Notes: a model not told the origin generated them from the sequence alone. A DNA stretch of 64,000 bases from an uncultured Porphyromonadaceae bacterium (GCA_902491515.1 CABUIC010000008.1:42570-106569), one strand, 5' to 3'; shown: positions 42,773-52,108, counted from the first letter of the stretch. Made by a program: numbers and translations.

Positions 42773-42813
42773 CTCCCCGGCTTCCGGCCTCCGCGCCGAC
42801 ACGGTCCGGGGAG
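42773..42813 (+). terminator. Stem-loop between rpmF and fabH
   Basis: CTCCCCGG (42773-42780) pairs with CCGGGGAG (42806-42813). A second small palindrome, TTTAGGA-A-TCCTAAA, follows at 42817-42831 before an A-rich stretch. There is no T tract on the plus strand, so it may be only partly terminating. Confidence 0.4.
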
Positions 42814-42926
42814 ATCTTTAGGAATCCTAAAAAATAAGCATTTTTCCCGCCGCGCCGATCGCCGTCCGCCCCCGCGGATTATCATGGCGACAGCGCAGGG
42901 AATTTGCTATATATAAGCACTATAAT

Positions 42927-43910
42927 ATGAACGCTCGTATCTCTGCAATCGCATCATACGTCCCCGACGACATCCTCGACAACGAAATGCTCTCGAAGAT
43001 GGTCGACACCAACGACGAATGGATCACCACCCGCGTGGGCATCAAGGAGCGCCGCATCCTGCACAAGGAGGGCGAAGGCTCGTCCTACATGGGCGCCATC
43101 GCCGTAAAGCGGCTCCTCGAAAACGCCAAATGCGACCCCAAGGACGTCCAGCTGATAATCTGCGCCACCTCGAACCCCGACTACCGCTTCCCGGCCACGG
43201 CATCGGTAATCGCCCACCGCTGCGACCTCACCGGGGCCTACGCCTACGACATCCAGGCCGCCTGCGCCGGCTTCCTCGTAGCCCTTCAGGACGCAAACGC
43301 ATACATCAAGTCCGGCATTTACAAGAAAGTGGTCGTCGTGGCCGCTGAAAAAATGTCGTCCATGGTCAACTACAAGGACCGCGCCACCTGCCCTCTGTTC
43401 GGCGACGGCGCCGCCGCCGTGCTTGTCGAGCCCACCGAGGACCCGAAGGCCGGCGTAATCGACGCCGTGTTCCACACGGACGGCAACGGCCTCGAGCACC
43501 TTCTGATGCCTGCCGGAGGTTCTGTAAAGCCCGCCACGCACGAAACCATCGACGCCGGGGAGAACTACCTCTTCCAGGACGGCCGCTCGGTCTACAAGCA
43601 CGCCGTGATGAACATGCTCACGAGCACGCTTGACGTCATGGAGCGCAACCATCTGACCGTTGACGAGGTAGACTACCTCATCCCTCACCAGGCCAACCTC
43701 CGCATCATCGAGGCCGTGGCAGACCGCGCCAAGATGCCCCGCGAGAAGGTTCTCGTCAACATCGAGCATTACGGCAACACATCGGCCGCCTCGATTCCGC
43801 TGTGCCTCGACGAGTTCAAGACAACGCTCAAAAAAGGCGACAAGCTCCTTCTGACGGCCTTCGGCGCAGGGTTCACCTGGGGCGCCATGTACCTTGTCTG
43901 GGACCTCTGA
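42927..43910 (+). CDS. fabH: 3-oxoacyl-[ACP] synthase III
   Basis: 327 residues with the FabH thiolase fold and triad: Cys113 in IQAACAGFL, His254 in IPHQANLRI and Asn284 in EHYGNTSAAS. The N-terminus (NDEWITTRVGIKERRI) and C-terminal GAGFTWGAMYLVWDL are typical. It joins an acyl-CoA starter to malonyl-ACP to begin fatty-acid synthesis. In Bacteroidetes it often takes branched starters, though the pocket cannot be judged here. A terminator follows. Confidence 0.97.
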   Translation: MNARISAIASYVPDDILDNEMLSKMVDTNDEWITTRVGIKERRILHKEGEGSSYMGAIAVKRLLENAKCDPKDVQLIICATSNPDYRFPATASVIAHRCDLTGAYAYDIQAACAGFLVALQDANAYIKSGIYKKVVVVAAEKMSSMVNYKDRATCPLFGDGAAAVLVEPTEDPKAGVIDAVFHTDGNGLEHLLMPAGGSVKPATHETIDAGENYLFQDGRSVYKHAVMNMLTSTLDVMERNHLTVDEVDYLIPHQANLRIIEAVADRAKMPREKVLVNIEHYGNTSAASIPLCLDEFKTTLKKGDKLLLTAFGAGFTWGAMYLVWDL

Positions 43911-43930
43911 GAACCGGCACCATCCCACTG

Positions 43931-43970
43931 AAAAGCAAGACGCGCCTCTCACCGCGCGCCTTGCTTTTTT
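43931..43970 (+). terminator. Rho-independent terminator of fabH
   Basis: AAAAGCAAG (43931-43939) pairs with CTTGCTTTT, with an inner CGCGC/GCGCG pairing, and ends in a run of six T (43965-43970). Confidence 0.88.
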
Positions 43971-44045
43971 CTGCCCGGCCCAACATCAGGGCCCTTTCGA
44001 GCGTTTCTACTATGAAATTCACATAAAACACCTCTTACAACAAAA

Positions 44046-44963
44046 ATGAGCGACAACAATCTACCCCTCGCACCGGCTCCGGGCCACCGTTCGGGCTTCG
44101 TCAATATCGTCGGCAACCCAAATGTCGGCAAGTCCACCCTCATGAACGACCTCGTGGGGGAACGCGTAAGCATCATCACCTCAAAGGCGCAGACCACGCG
44201 CCACCGCATCATGGGCATCGTCAACACGCCCGAATATCAGATAGTCTTCTCGGACACTCCCGGAGTGCTCTCGCCGAAATACAAGCTTCAGGACTCGATG
44301 CTCGCCTTCAGCGAGGGGGCGCTCACCGACGCCGACATCCTCCTGTACGTCACGGACGTTGTCGAGGACCCCACCAAGAACGCGGACTTCCTCGCGAAGG
44401 TCGCCGCGGAGAAGGTTCCAGTGCTTCTGGTAATCAACAAAATCGACCTTCTGAAGGACAACACGGAGCTTGACGCCATCGTGGCGCGCTGGCGCGAGCT
44501 GCTCCCCAACGCCGAAATCTTCCCGACCTCGGCCAAGGAGCGCTTCAATGTCGACAACCTCATGGCGCGCATCGTGGAGCTTCTCCCCGAGGGCGAACCC
44601 TACTTCGGCAAGGACGCCCTGACCGACAAGCCCGCGCGCTTCTTCGTCACCGAAATCATCCGCGAGAAAATTCTCCTGAACTACGACAAGGAAGTGCCCT
44701 ATTCCGCGGAGGTAATCGTCGAGAAATTTGAGGAGAAGGAGAACTCGATCCACATCATGGCCGTAATCTACGTCGAGCGCGAGAGCCAGAAAGGCATCCT
44801 CATCGGCCGCGGAGGCTCGATGCTCAAGAAGGTGGGCACGGAGGCCCGCAAGGACATCGAGAAGTTCTTCGGCAAGAGCGTCTACCTCGAGCTCTTCGTG
44901 AAGGTGGAGCCCAACTGGCGCAACCGCGAGAACAAACTGCGCTCCTTCGGCTACATCGAATAG
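44046..44963 (+). CDS. era: GTPase Era
   Basis: 305 residues. The G domain has G1 GNPNVGKST (about 21-29), G3 DTPGV (about 68-72) and G4 NKIDL (about 129-133). The C-terminal KH domain has GILIGRGGSMLKKVGTEARKDIE. Era binds the 3' end of 16S rRNA and checks 30S maturation. Its stop is 69 nt before der, which has its own promoter. Confidence 0.97.
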   Translation: MSDNNLPLAPAPGHRSGFVNIVGNPNVGKSTLMNDLVGERVSIITSKAQTTRHRIMGIVNTPEYQIVFSDTPGVLSPKYKLQDSMLAFSEGALTDADILLYVTDVVEDPTKNADFLAKVAAEKVPVLLVINKIDLLKDNTELDAIVARWRELLPNAEIFPTSAKERFNVDNLMARIVELLPEGEPYFGKDALTDKPARFFVTEIIREKILLNYDKEVPYSAEVIVEKFEEKENSIHIMAVIYVERESQKGILIGRGGSMLKKVGTEARKDIEKFFGKSVYLELFVKVEPNWRNRENKLRSFGYIE

Positions 44964-44970
44964 GCGCATA

Positions 44971-45002
44971 TTTGTCGGTTCCGCATGTTTTGCGTAACTT
45001 TG
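44971..45002 (+). promoter_or_regulatory. Promoter of der
   Basis: TTTG (44971-44974), 20-nt spacer, TAACTTTG (44995-45002): full consensus, 30 nt before the ATG at 45033. Confidence 0.82.
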
Positions 45003-45032
45003 TAAATCGTAATTCAACCTGTATTTTATATT

Positions 45033-46352
45033 ATGGGACAACTTGTAGCAATAGTTGGACGCCCTAACGTCGGTAAATCCACCCTCTTCAACCGGCTCAC
45101 GCAGTCCAGAACCGCAATCGTCGACCCCACGGCGGGCACTACCCGCGACCGCCAGTACGGGAAAGTCGATTGGAACGGTAAAGAATTTTCCATCGTCGAC
45201 ACCGGAGGCTGGGTAGTGAACTCCGAGGACGTGTTCGAGACAGAAATCAACCGCCAGGTGGAGCTCGCCATCGAGCAAGCCGACGAAATCCTCTTCGTGG
45301 TGGACGCGATGAACGGGGTTACGGACCTCGACGACCACGTGGCCGAAATCCTGCGCAAGAGCCGCAAGCCGGTGATTCTCGTGGCAAACAAAGTCGACTC
45401 CAATGAGTGGGTGTACAATATCGCCGAATTCTATTCGCTCGGGCTTGGGGACCCCTACCCCGTGTCGGCGGCCAACGGCTACGGCACCGGCGACCTTCTG
45501 GACGAAATCGTCAAGAAGCTTCCCGAGCCTGACGAGGACAGCGCCTGGGAGCTCGACGACATCCCCAAGTTCGCCATCGTGGGGAGGCCCAACGCGGGCA
45601 AGTCATCGCTCATCAACGCCTTCATCGGCGAGGACCGCCACATCGTGACGGACATCGCCGGGACGACGCGCGACTCCATCTACACGCGCTACAACAAGTT
45701 CGGCTTCGACTTCTACCTCGTTGACACCGCGGGCATCCGCAAGAAGAACAAGGTGAACGAGGACATCGAATATTACTCCGTCATCCGCTCGATCCGCGCC
45801 ATCGAGGCCTCCGACGTCTGCATCCTCATCATCGACGCCACGCGCGGCATCGAGGCCCAGGACGTGAACATCTTCTCCCTCATACAGAAAAACAAGAAGG
45901 GCCTGGTTGTCGTCGTGAACAAGTGGGACCTCGTGGAGGACAAGTCGACCGCGGCCATCAAGCACTACGAGACGGCCATCCGCGAGCGCTTCGCGCCCTT
46001 CACGGACTTCCCGATTATCTTCACCTCGGCGCTCACGAAGCAGCGCATCTTCAAGGTTGTGGAGACCGCCGTCCACGTCTACGAGAACCGCAGGCGCACG
46101 GTGCCCACCTCGCAGCTGAACACCGTCCTTCAGGAGGACATCAACGCGTATCCCCCGCCAAGCAACAAGGGCAAGTTCATCAAAATCAAGTACATCACCA
46201 TGCTCAAGGGAGCACAGGTGCCTACCTTTATCTTCTTCTGCAATCTCCCTCAATGGGTCAAGGAGCCCTACAGGCGCTATCTGGAGAACAAAATCCGCGA
46301 GCACTGGGACTTCTCGGGCACTCCCATCAACCTGTTCATGAGAGACAAGTAA
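45033..46352 (+). CDS. der: GTPase Der (EngA)
   Basis: 439 residues with two G domains in tandem, GRPNVGKSTLFNRL (about 8-21) with DTGGW and NKVDS, and GRPNAGKSSLINAF (about 182-195) with DTAGI and NKWDL, followed by the C-terminal KH-like domain (about 355-439). This double-GTPase layout is unique to Der, which acts in 50S assembly. The helicase gene begins 23 nt later. Confidence 0.97.
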   Translation: MGQLVAIVGRPNVGKSTLFNRLTQSRTAIVDPTAGTTRDRQYGKVDWNGKEFSIVDTGGWVVNSEDVFETEINRQVELAIEQADEILFVVDAMNGVTDLDDHVAEILRKSRKPVILVANKVDSNEWVYNIAEFYSLGLGDPYPVSAANGYGTGDLLDEIVKKLPEPDEDSAWELDDIPKFAIVGRPNAGKSSLINAFIGEDRHIVTDIAGTTRDSIYTRYNKFGFDFYLVDTAGIRKKNKVNEDIEYYSVIRSIRAIEASDVCILIIDATRGIEAQDVNIFSLIQKNKKGLVVVVNKWDLVEDKSTAAIKHYETAIRERFAPFTDFPIIFTSALTKQRIFKVVETAVHVYENRRRTVPTSQLNTVLQEDINAYPPPSNKGKFIKIKYITMLKGAQVPTFIFFCNLPQWVKEPYRRYLENKIREHWDFSGTPINLFMRDK

Positions 46353-46375
46353 CGGCTTAAAACACACAAAACGAC

Positions 46376-48082
46376 ATGAATTCATTCGAAGAGCTCGGCG
46401 TGCGCGACGACCTGCTGCGCGGCATCGAGGAAATGGGCTTCGAGACACCGATGCCCGTGCAGGAAAAAGTCATCCCCGTTCTGCTGGACGGCGACCACGA
46501 CCTCGTGGCGCTGGCGCAGACGGGCACAGGCAAGACCGCGGCCTTCGGCCTCCCCGTCATCCAGCGCACCGACACGTCGCGGAAGGTGCCTCAGGCGCTG
46601 ATTCTCGCTCCCACGCGCGAGCTCTGCCTCCAGATTGCCGGCGACCTCGCCGACTTCTCCAAATACGTTCCCGACCTCGAAATCCTGCCTGTCTACGGAG
46701 GGTCGAGCATCGAGAGCCAGATCCGGGCCCTGAAGAAGGGCGTCCAGATTATCGTGGCGACGCCCGGACGCCTCATCGACCTCATCAACCGCGGGGTCGT
46801 CAATCTCGCGGACGTCCACACCGTAGTGCTCGACGAGGCCGACGAGATGCTGAACATGGGCTTCGTCGACTCCATCAACGACATCCTCTCGCACGTGCCG
46901 GAGGACCGCAAGATGCTTCTCTTCTCGGCGACGATGCCCGCCGAGGTGGCGCGGATAGCCAAGCGCTTCATGCACGAGCCGGAGGAAATCGTCGTCGGCA
47001 CGCGCAACGAGGGGGCCAAGAACGTGCGGCACATCTACTACATGGTGAACGCCCGCGACAAGTATCTGGCGCTCAAGCGCATCGCCGACAACAATCCGAA
47101 TATCTACGCCATCATCTTCTGCCGCACCCGCCGCGACACGCAGGAAATCGCCGACAAGCTCATCCAGGACGGCTACAACGCCGACGCCCTGCACGGCGAC
47201 CTTTCGCAGCAGCAGCGCGACATCGTGATGAAGAAGTTCCGCGACCGCGTCATCACCCTCCTCGTTGCCACCGATGTGGCTGCCCGCGGCCTCGACGTGG
47301 ACGACCTCACACACGTCATCAACTACGGGCTTCCGGACGATACCGCCGTCTACACGCACCGCTCGGGCCGAACCGGACGCGCGGGAAAGACGGGCGTCTC
47401 CATAGCCATCATCCACTCGCGCGAAAAGGGGCGCCTGCGCGAAATCGAGCGCATCATCGGCAAGAAATTCGAGCGTAAGGAGGTTCCGACACCAGAGCAC
47501 ATCATCGAGAAACAGCTCTACAACCTCGCGGACCGCCTCGAGCGCGTGGAGGTGAACGAGGAGGAAATCGCCAAGTATCTCCCCGGTGTAGCACGCAAGC
47601 TCTCGTGGCTCTCGGGCGAGGACCTGCTCAAGCGCGTGGTGTCGCTTGAATTCAACCGGCTTCTCAACTACTACAAGGACGCGCCCGACATCGACTTCAT
47701 CGACGAAAAACCCGCGAAGAAGGAGCGCAAGGAGCGCCAGCCCGTGAGCGACAAGGACAAGGACCGCCGCACGGCGGAGCCCGGAATGGAACGCGTGTAC
47801 GTCTCGGCGGGCAAAGCCGACGGCTTCTTCGCCGGCAACCTTATCGACATGCTCAACAAGCTCGTGGAGGGCAAGCGCGTGGACGTGGGGCGCATAGACC
47901 TCATGCCGGGCTACTCGCTCTTCGACGTGCGCAAGGGCGACGCCAAGCGCGTCGTCTCCGCCCTGAAGGGCGCGGAATTCTACGGCAAACGGCTCTACTC
48001 CGAAATCGCCGACCAATCAAAAGACTATGCCCACGCATCCGAACGCAAATCAAAGCCTTACAGCAAGAAATACCGGAAATAG
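46376..48082 (+). CDS. DEAD-box RNA helicase with DbpA/CsdA-type RNA-binding domain
   Basis: 568 residues. Q motif (GFETPMPVQEKVIP), motif I AQTGTGKT (about 51-58), Ia PTRELCLQIA, II DEAD (about 155-158), III SAT and VI HRSGRTGRAGK are all present. A C-terminal RRM-like DbpA domain (about 475-545, VYVSAGKADGFFAGNLIDMLN) is followed by a basic tail. Such helicases help assemble the large ribosomal subunit or act in the cold. It follows der, a fellow 50S-assembly factor, by 23 nt. Its last 18 codons overlap the next gene in another frame. Confidence 0.94.
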   Translation: MNSFEELGVRDDLLRGIEEMGFETPMPVQEKVIPVLLDGDHDLVALAQTGTGKTAAFGLPVIQRTDTSRKVPQALILAPTRELCLQIAGDLADFSKYVPDLEILPVYGGSSIESQIRALKKGVQIIVATPGRLIDLINRGVVNLADVHTVVLDEADEMLNMGFVDSINDILSHVPEDRKMLLFSATMPAEVARIAKRFMHEPEEIVVGTRNEGAKNVRHIYYMVNARDKYLALKRIADNNPNIYAIIFCRTRRDTQEIADKLIQDGYNADALHGDLSQQQRDIVMKKFRDRVITLLVATDVAARGLDVDDLTHVINYGLPDDTAVYTHRSGRTGRAGKTGVSIAIIHSREKGRLREIERIIGKKFERKEVPTPEHIIEKQLYNLADRLERVEVNEEEIAKYLPGVARKLSWLSGEDLLKRVVSLEFNRLLNYYKDAPDIDFIDEKPAKKERKERQPVSDKDKDRRTAEPGMERVYVSAGKADGFFAGNLIDMLNKLVEGKRVDVGRIDLMPGYSLFDVRKGDAKRVVSALKGAEFYGKRLYSEIADQSKDYAHASERKSKPYSKKYRK

Positions 48083-48725
48083 CCCCCGGCTTGCTCGGCT
48101 CGCACTTACGGCAGTCCTCGCCTTCGGCGCCCTCGGCGCCGGCGCGAGGACCGCTCTCGATTTTTTCGCCACGATGCCCGTCGAGCGCTTCAACCTCTTC
48201 TCGCCGGCCACGCGCCTCGACATGATAGACTACTGGAACGCAGGGCTGCAGAATCCGTCGTCCAACGTCTTCGGAGGCAAGAGCCGGATTCTCTCGGCCA
48301 CGGACGGCTCCATGGACGTACTCGTGGGAAAGAACTCCATACTCACACTCGCCGTCGTGCCCAACGGGGGCGACACGCTCATCGCGCTCGTTGAGACGGT
48401 CAAGACTCCCACGCCGGACTCGTCCATCGCCTTCTACGGCGCCTCGGACTGGTCGGAACGCCGCGTGAAGACTCCAACATTCGCTGATTTCCTCATGCCC
48501 GAGGCCAAAAAAGCCAGGCTCGGAGCGGCGGACTACCCGCAGATGGACTTCCGGACAGTGACCTACGACCCCGAGACGGGCATATTCACCTTCCGCGACC
48601 GCACGGCCGAGCACTATTCGACCCCCACGGGCACCCCGGAGGAAATTCCCGCGCTGAAATTCATCCGCCCGGAGCTACGGCGCGTGGTGAAGGGCGGAAA
48701 ACTTGTAGCCCCGGAAAAGAAATGA
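48027..48725 (+). CDS. DUF3256-family secreted protein
   Basis: 232 residues. After a long n-region, a hydrophobic stretch (LARLALTAVLAFGALGAGA, about 22-40) forms a signal peptide. The mature part (FFATMPVERFNLFSPATRLDMIDYW, NPSSNVFGG) matches the DUF3256 family of Bacteroidales, whose function is unknown. The start lies 56 nt inside the helicase gene; no later ATG precedes the signal peptide, so the overlap appears real unless a non-ATG start is used. Its stop overlaps xseA by 4 bp. Confidence 0.8.
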   Translation: MPTHPNANQSLTARNTGNSPRLARLALTAVLAFGALGAGARTALDFFATMPVERFNLFSPATRLDMIDYWNAGLQNPSSNVFGGKSRILSATDGSMDVLVGKNSILTLAVVPNGGDTLIALVETVKTPTPDSSIAFYGASDWSERRVKTPTFADFLMPEAKKARLGAADYPQMDFRTVTYDPETGIFTFRDRTAEHYSTPTGTPEEIPALKFIRPELRRVVKGGKLVAPEKK

Positions 48726-49975
48726 GCGCACAAATCCGGGCCATCACCCTGAGCGAGCTGACGGCGCGCCTCGGCGCGGCCATCGCCATGGCTCCCGGCG
48801 TGAACGACGTGTGGGTCACGGGCGAGACCTCGGACCTGCGCGTGTCGCGCGGTCACTGCTACCTCGACCTGATTGAAAAAGGCCCTGACGGCACTCAGAA
48901 AGCGAAGATGCGGGCCATGATCTGGGCCCGGGACTTCGGGCGCCTCACGGCTTCCTTCGAGGCCGCCACGGGCTCGCCACTGCGGTCGGACCTGAAAATC
49001 ATGGTGCGCATCCGCACCACTTTCCATCCCCTTTTCGGCCTCAGCCTCACGGTCACGGACATCAACCCGGAGTTCACCGTCGGCGACATGGTGCGCCGGC
49101 GCAACGAAATCCTCTCCCGTCTTCAGGCCGAGGGAGTCTACGACCTTAACCGGAGCCTACCCTGGCCTGTGCCCGCTCTGCGCATAGCGATAATTTCCGC
49201 AACCGGGGCCGCGGGCTACGGCGACTTTGTGCGTCAGCTCTACTCCTCGCCGGCACGGATACGCTTCACGACGGAGCTCTTCGAGGCTCCGATGCAGGGC
49301 GCGCAGACATCACCGGGCATCATCGCGGCGCTCGAGGCAGTGGCCGCGGGGGCGGAACGCTTCGACTGCGTGGCCATCATCCGCGGCGGGGGCGCCGTGG
49401 CCGACCTCGTGGCCTTCGACGACTACAACCTCGCGGCGCACGTGGCGCAGTTCCCCCTGCCGGTAATCGTGGGCATAGGCCACGAGCGCGACATCTGCGC
49501 GCTCGACTACATCGCCGCGCGGAGCCTGCGGACTCCGACAGCGGCGGCGGAGTACCTCGTTTCGCTGGCCGAAGGGGAGCTCTCGCGGCTCCGCGAGACC
49601 GCTCTCGGCATCAGCCGGGCCGTGACGGAGCGCACACGCGCGGCCCACACCCTTCTCGCCCGCAGCGGCGGGGAGCTTCCGCTCCTTGTGCGCGGAGTCC
49701 TCGAGCGGGCGCGCCGCCGGGTGTCACCCGAAGTCGGAGAACGCCTCGCCGAATATGCCCTCGGTGCCGTAGCGCGGCGCCGCGAGCGCCTTGACGCGAT
49801 AGCGGGCATTCTGGATGCCCTCAGCCCGCAGGCCACGCTCCGGCGCGGCTTCTCCGTGACGCGCGTCGGAGGCCGAGCCCTGACAGCCCCCTCGCAACTC
49901 CTTCCGGGCGAAGTAATCGAGACACTTTTGGCCGAAGGAAAAATCTATTCAACCGTACTCTCCAAAGACAGCTGA
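48722..49975 (+). CDS. xseA: Exodeoxyribonuclease VII large subunit
   Basis: 417 residues. The N-terminal OB fold (VNDVWVTGETSDLRVSRGHCYLDLIEKG, about 27-54) precedes the nuclease core with RIAIISATGAAGYGDFVRQL, a conserved IIRGGGAVADLVAFDDYNLA (about 220-239) and GIGHERDICALDYIAARSLRTPTAAAE. ExoVII degrades single-stranded DNA from both ends in repair. It overlaps the DUF3256 stop by 4 bp and precedes xseB by 4 nt. Confidence 0.96.
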   Translation: MSAQIRAITLSELTARLGAAIAMAPGVNDVWVTGETSDLRVSRGHCYLDLIEKGPDGTQKAKMRAMIWARDFGRLTASFEAATGSPLRSDLKIMVRIRTTFHPLFGLSLTVTDINPEFTVGDMVRRRNEILSRLQAEGVYDLNRSLPWPVPALRIAIISATGAAGYGDFVRQLYSSPARIRFTTELFEAPMQGAQTSPGIIAALEAVAAGAERFDCVAIIRGGGAVADLVAFDDYNLAAHVAQFPLPVIVGIGHERDICALDYIAARSLRTPTAAAEYLVSLAEGELSRLRETALGISRAVTERTRAAHTLLARSGGELPLLVRGVLERARRRVSPEVGERLAEYALGAVARRRERLDAIAGILDALSPQATLRRGFSVTRVGGRALTAPSQLLPGEVIETLLAEGKIYSTVLSKDS

Positions 49976-49979
49976 CCCC

Positions 49980-50177
49980 ATGTCCACCTACTCAGAAAAA
50001 ATCGCCGAACTCGAAGGCATCCTCAACTCCATGCGCAGCGACACCTGCGACATCGACACCCTCGCGGCCCGGACGCGCCGCGCCGCCGAACTACTCACCG
50101 AATGCCGCGCAGCCCTTACCGCCACCGAAACCGAACTCGCCCAGATCCTCGACACCCTCACCCCGCCGAAGGAGTGA
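49980..50177 (+). CDS. xseB: Exodeoxyribonuclease VII small subunit
   Basis: 65 residues of helix-rich sequence: KIAELEGILNSMRSDTCDIDTL, then AARTRRAAELLTECRAALTATE, the two-helix form of XseB. It follows xseA by 4 nt. Several XseB copies coat the long helical arms of the large subunit and block premature activity. Confidence 0.93.
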   Translation: MSTYSEKIAELEGILNSMRSDTCDIDTLAARTRRAAELLTECRAALTATETELAQILDTLTPPKE

Positions 50178-50192
50178 GCCGATTCCGGCTTG

Positions 50193-50210
50193 TAAGATTT
50201 ATAAGTCTTA
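50193..50210. promoter_or_regulatory. Imperfect palindrome upstream of the VWA operon
   Basis: An 18-bp near-palindrome with outer arms TAAGA and TCTTA and A/T-rich centre lies 16 nt after the xseB stop and about 50 nt before the -33 box of the next promoter. It could be an operator or the remains of an xseB terminator. Confidence 0.35.
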
Positions 50211-50256
50211 TGGTTAAGGGTCTGCGGCGGGGGGAAAGATGTTTTGCAACATATTT

Positions 50257-50288
50257 TTTGCTGGTTTGCAAAAAAATGTTTAAGTTTG
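50257..50288 (+). promoter_or_regulatory. Promoter of the VWA / tubulin-like / protease operon, directly at the start codon
   Basis: TTTG (50257-50260), 20-nt spacer, TAAGTTTG (50281-50288): full consensus. The ATG is at 50293, only 4 nt after the -7 box, so the transcript would begin at or within a few bases of the start codon. This implies a leaderless or nearly leaderless mRNA, unless a promoter further up is also used. Confidence 0.75.
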
Positions 50289-50292
50289 CGGA

Positions 50293-52095
50293 ATGGAAAA
50301 ACTACGCAAATCCCTGTTGGCTCTCATGGTGTTCTGTCTCGGTTTGGGGGCGAATGCCGAAAGGGAGCGAAACAATATCTATCTGTTCGATGTCACGGCA
50401 TCGATGAAGGATTACCAAATCTGGGACCAGGCCAAAAACTCACTTGACCGCACGCTGCAGAGCGATGCCGCGACGAGTCCTGATGCCACAACCCATGTCA
50501 TTGCCTTTCAGGACAACCCTTTTCCGAGCATAAACTTCACGGCGGCGGATTATATGGCAAAAAAGGACAAATCGACGGTCAGGGAGTCGATGATGAACTT
50601 TTTCGACCAGAAGATTTCGACTCCTCACAAATTTACCCATATCGTCGACGCCCTCAACGCCGGGAACGAGCTCATCAGCCCTACGCGCGACAACCGCATC
50701 TATCTCTTCACCGACGGCGAGGACTCGCGACTCGGCGCGAAGGGGGTGGCGGAGGCCCTTGAGCGCTGGTGCGGCCACTACCCGAACACGCGCCTGTTCT
50801 ACATAATGCTGAATCAGGCGGCGGTTGACAGCACAATCCTCCGGGTGGCGGAAATGTGCAGGAACATCCACGTCGTGACACCCGTGGAGGGCGTGGTGCC
50901 CGAGTACACGGACCTGGGACGCAACGTAATCTACACCTCGACGCTAACCCTCGACGAGGCCGTGCCGCTCGCTTACTCGATAGACCGGACCGTCGACATG
51001 CGCGCCACGTCGAAGGACCCGTTTTTCCGGGTGAGCGTAGTCGGCGGAAAGAGTGTGGACGGCGTAATCAGGGTCAAGGTCGACCCCGTGGATGCGGGGA
51101 TTGACGTGAACGAACTCTCGAAGGCCATCGCCGACAGCTGCGACACGGACGGGAACTACGAATTCCATGCCAGAATCACGGCCACGACGCCGGGCATCCA
51201 CGTCATCAATCCGGACGTGACGGTCGTAGTGGCCAACCGACCGCTCCGCACGCTCGAACTGGCCGGAGGCACGACGGACGAGACGGAACTCGGCAAAGCC
51301 GGATGGTACGACTCCTTCCTCTTCTGGGGAGCGGCGGAGCCTGACACGGTGAAGGTCGACCTGACGCCCTTGTTCAACGACGCGGCAAAAGATGCGCGGT
51401 CGGCACTCCAGATGCGCGTGGCGGTTCCCAAGGACGAGCCGGACGACGACTTCGCGCTGTTCTACGACGGCCGCGAATACAGCGCGGGCGACGCCATCAC
51501 GGTCACTCCCGCGACTCCGGCGACTCTCGGCCTTGTTTTCCGGCCCGGGGCCCGAGAGGGCAAGCGCTATTTCAGCCTCGTGCCCACGACCGCCAACAAT
51601 CTGGAGCGCGTGAACGGAATGCCTCCGGAGGAGCTGCGCGACATGGGAGGCCTCTCCTTCCGGAGCGGCTACTCGGAGAGCATGAACCCGCTGAAGATAG
51701 CGCTGATATGTCTGGGCATCCTCCTCCTTGCGGCGCTGCTGCTGTGGTTCTGCGTGCTGCGTCCGATACGCTATCCGGCAATAAAGGCGCACAACATAGA
51801 AATCAGCGGCCCCGGGACCTACTGGCGGCGCGTACACACGAAGGGGTATCCGAGGGTTGTTCTGACCTCGCGGCGCCACAAGCAGAGCCTTCCGAGCCGC
51901 ATCTTCACGGGGAAGACCCTCTACGTGAATGCCCCGCAGTGGACCTCCGACATCCTCATCCTTCCGGCTTCCCGCGGGAAGGTGAAAGTGAAGTGCCCCG
52001 CGGGGTGGAGCGTAAGCCCCGGCTTCATCCTCTCCCGCGGCTACGACTATAAACTCCGCTCGCCGGAGGGCGAGACCTCAATCATGAAAATTTAA
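50293..52095 (+). CDS. Membrane-anchored periplasmic VWA-domain protein
   Basis: 600 residues. A Sec signal (about 1-22, ending ANA) is followed by a von Willebrand A domain (about 27-215) whose metal site reads D33-V-T35-A-S37, T115 and D141 in FTDGEDS. The first motif is DxTxS instead of the usual DxSxS, a conservative change. Beta-rich periplasmic regions follow (about 235-440). One membrane helix (about 468-489) precedes a cytoplasmic tail of about 110 residues. VWA domains bind partners through the metal ion. It heads a three-gene operon with a tubulin-like GTPase 13 nt later; VWA genes beside FtsZ-like genes are known from comparative genomics, where membrane remodelling was proposed. 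Confidence 0.85.
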   Translation: MEKLRKSLLALMVFCLGLGANAERERNNIYLFDVTASMKDYQIWDQAKNSLDRTLQSDAATSPDATTHVIAFQDNPFPSINFTAADYMAKKDKSTVRESMMNFFDQKISTPHKFTHIVDALNAGNELISPTRDNRIYLFTDGEDSRLGAKGVAEALERWCGHYPNTRLFYIMLNQAAVDSTILRVAEMCRNIHVVTPVEGVVPEYTDLGRNVIYTSTLTLDEAVPLAYSIDRTVDMRATSKDPFFRVSVVGGKSVDGVIRVKVDPVDAGIDVNELSKAIADSCDTDGNYEFHARITATTPGIHVINPDVTVVVANRPLRTLELAGGTTDETELGKAGWYDSFLFWGAAEPDTVKVDLTPLFNDAAKDARSALQMRVAVPKDEPDDDFALFYDGREYSAGDAITVTPATPATLGLVFRPGAREGKRYFSLVPTTANNLERVNGMPPEELRDMGGLSFRSGYSESMNPLKIALICLGILLLAALLLWFCVLRPIRYPAIKAHNIEISGPGTYWRRVHTKGYPRVVLTSRRHKQSLPSRIFTGKTLYVNAPQWTSDILILPASRGKVKVKCPAGWSVSPGFILSRGYDYKLRSPEGETSIMKI

Positions 52096-52108
52096 ACTCA
52101 TCGATACT

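Noticed and set aside
46382..48016. 544-codon open frame on the minus strand
   Set aside because: Antisense to the DEAD-box helicase, whose motifs are complete.
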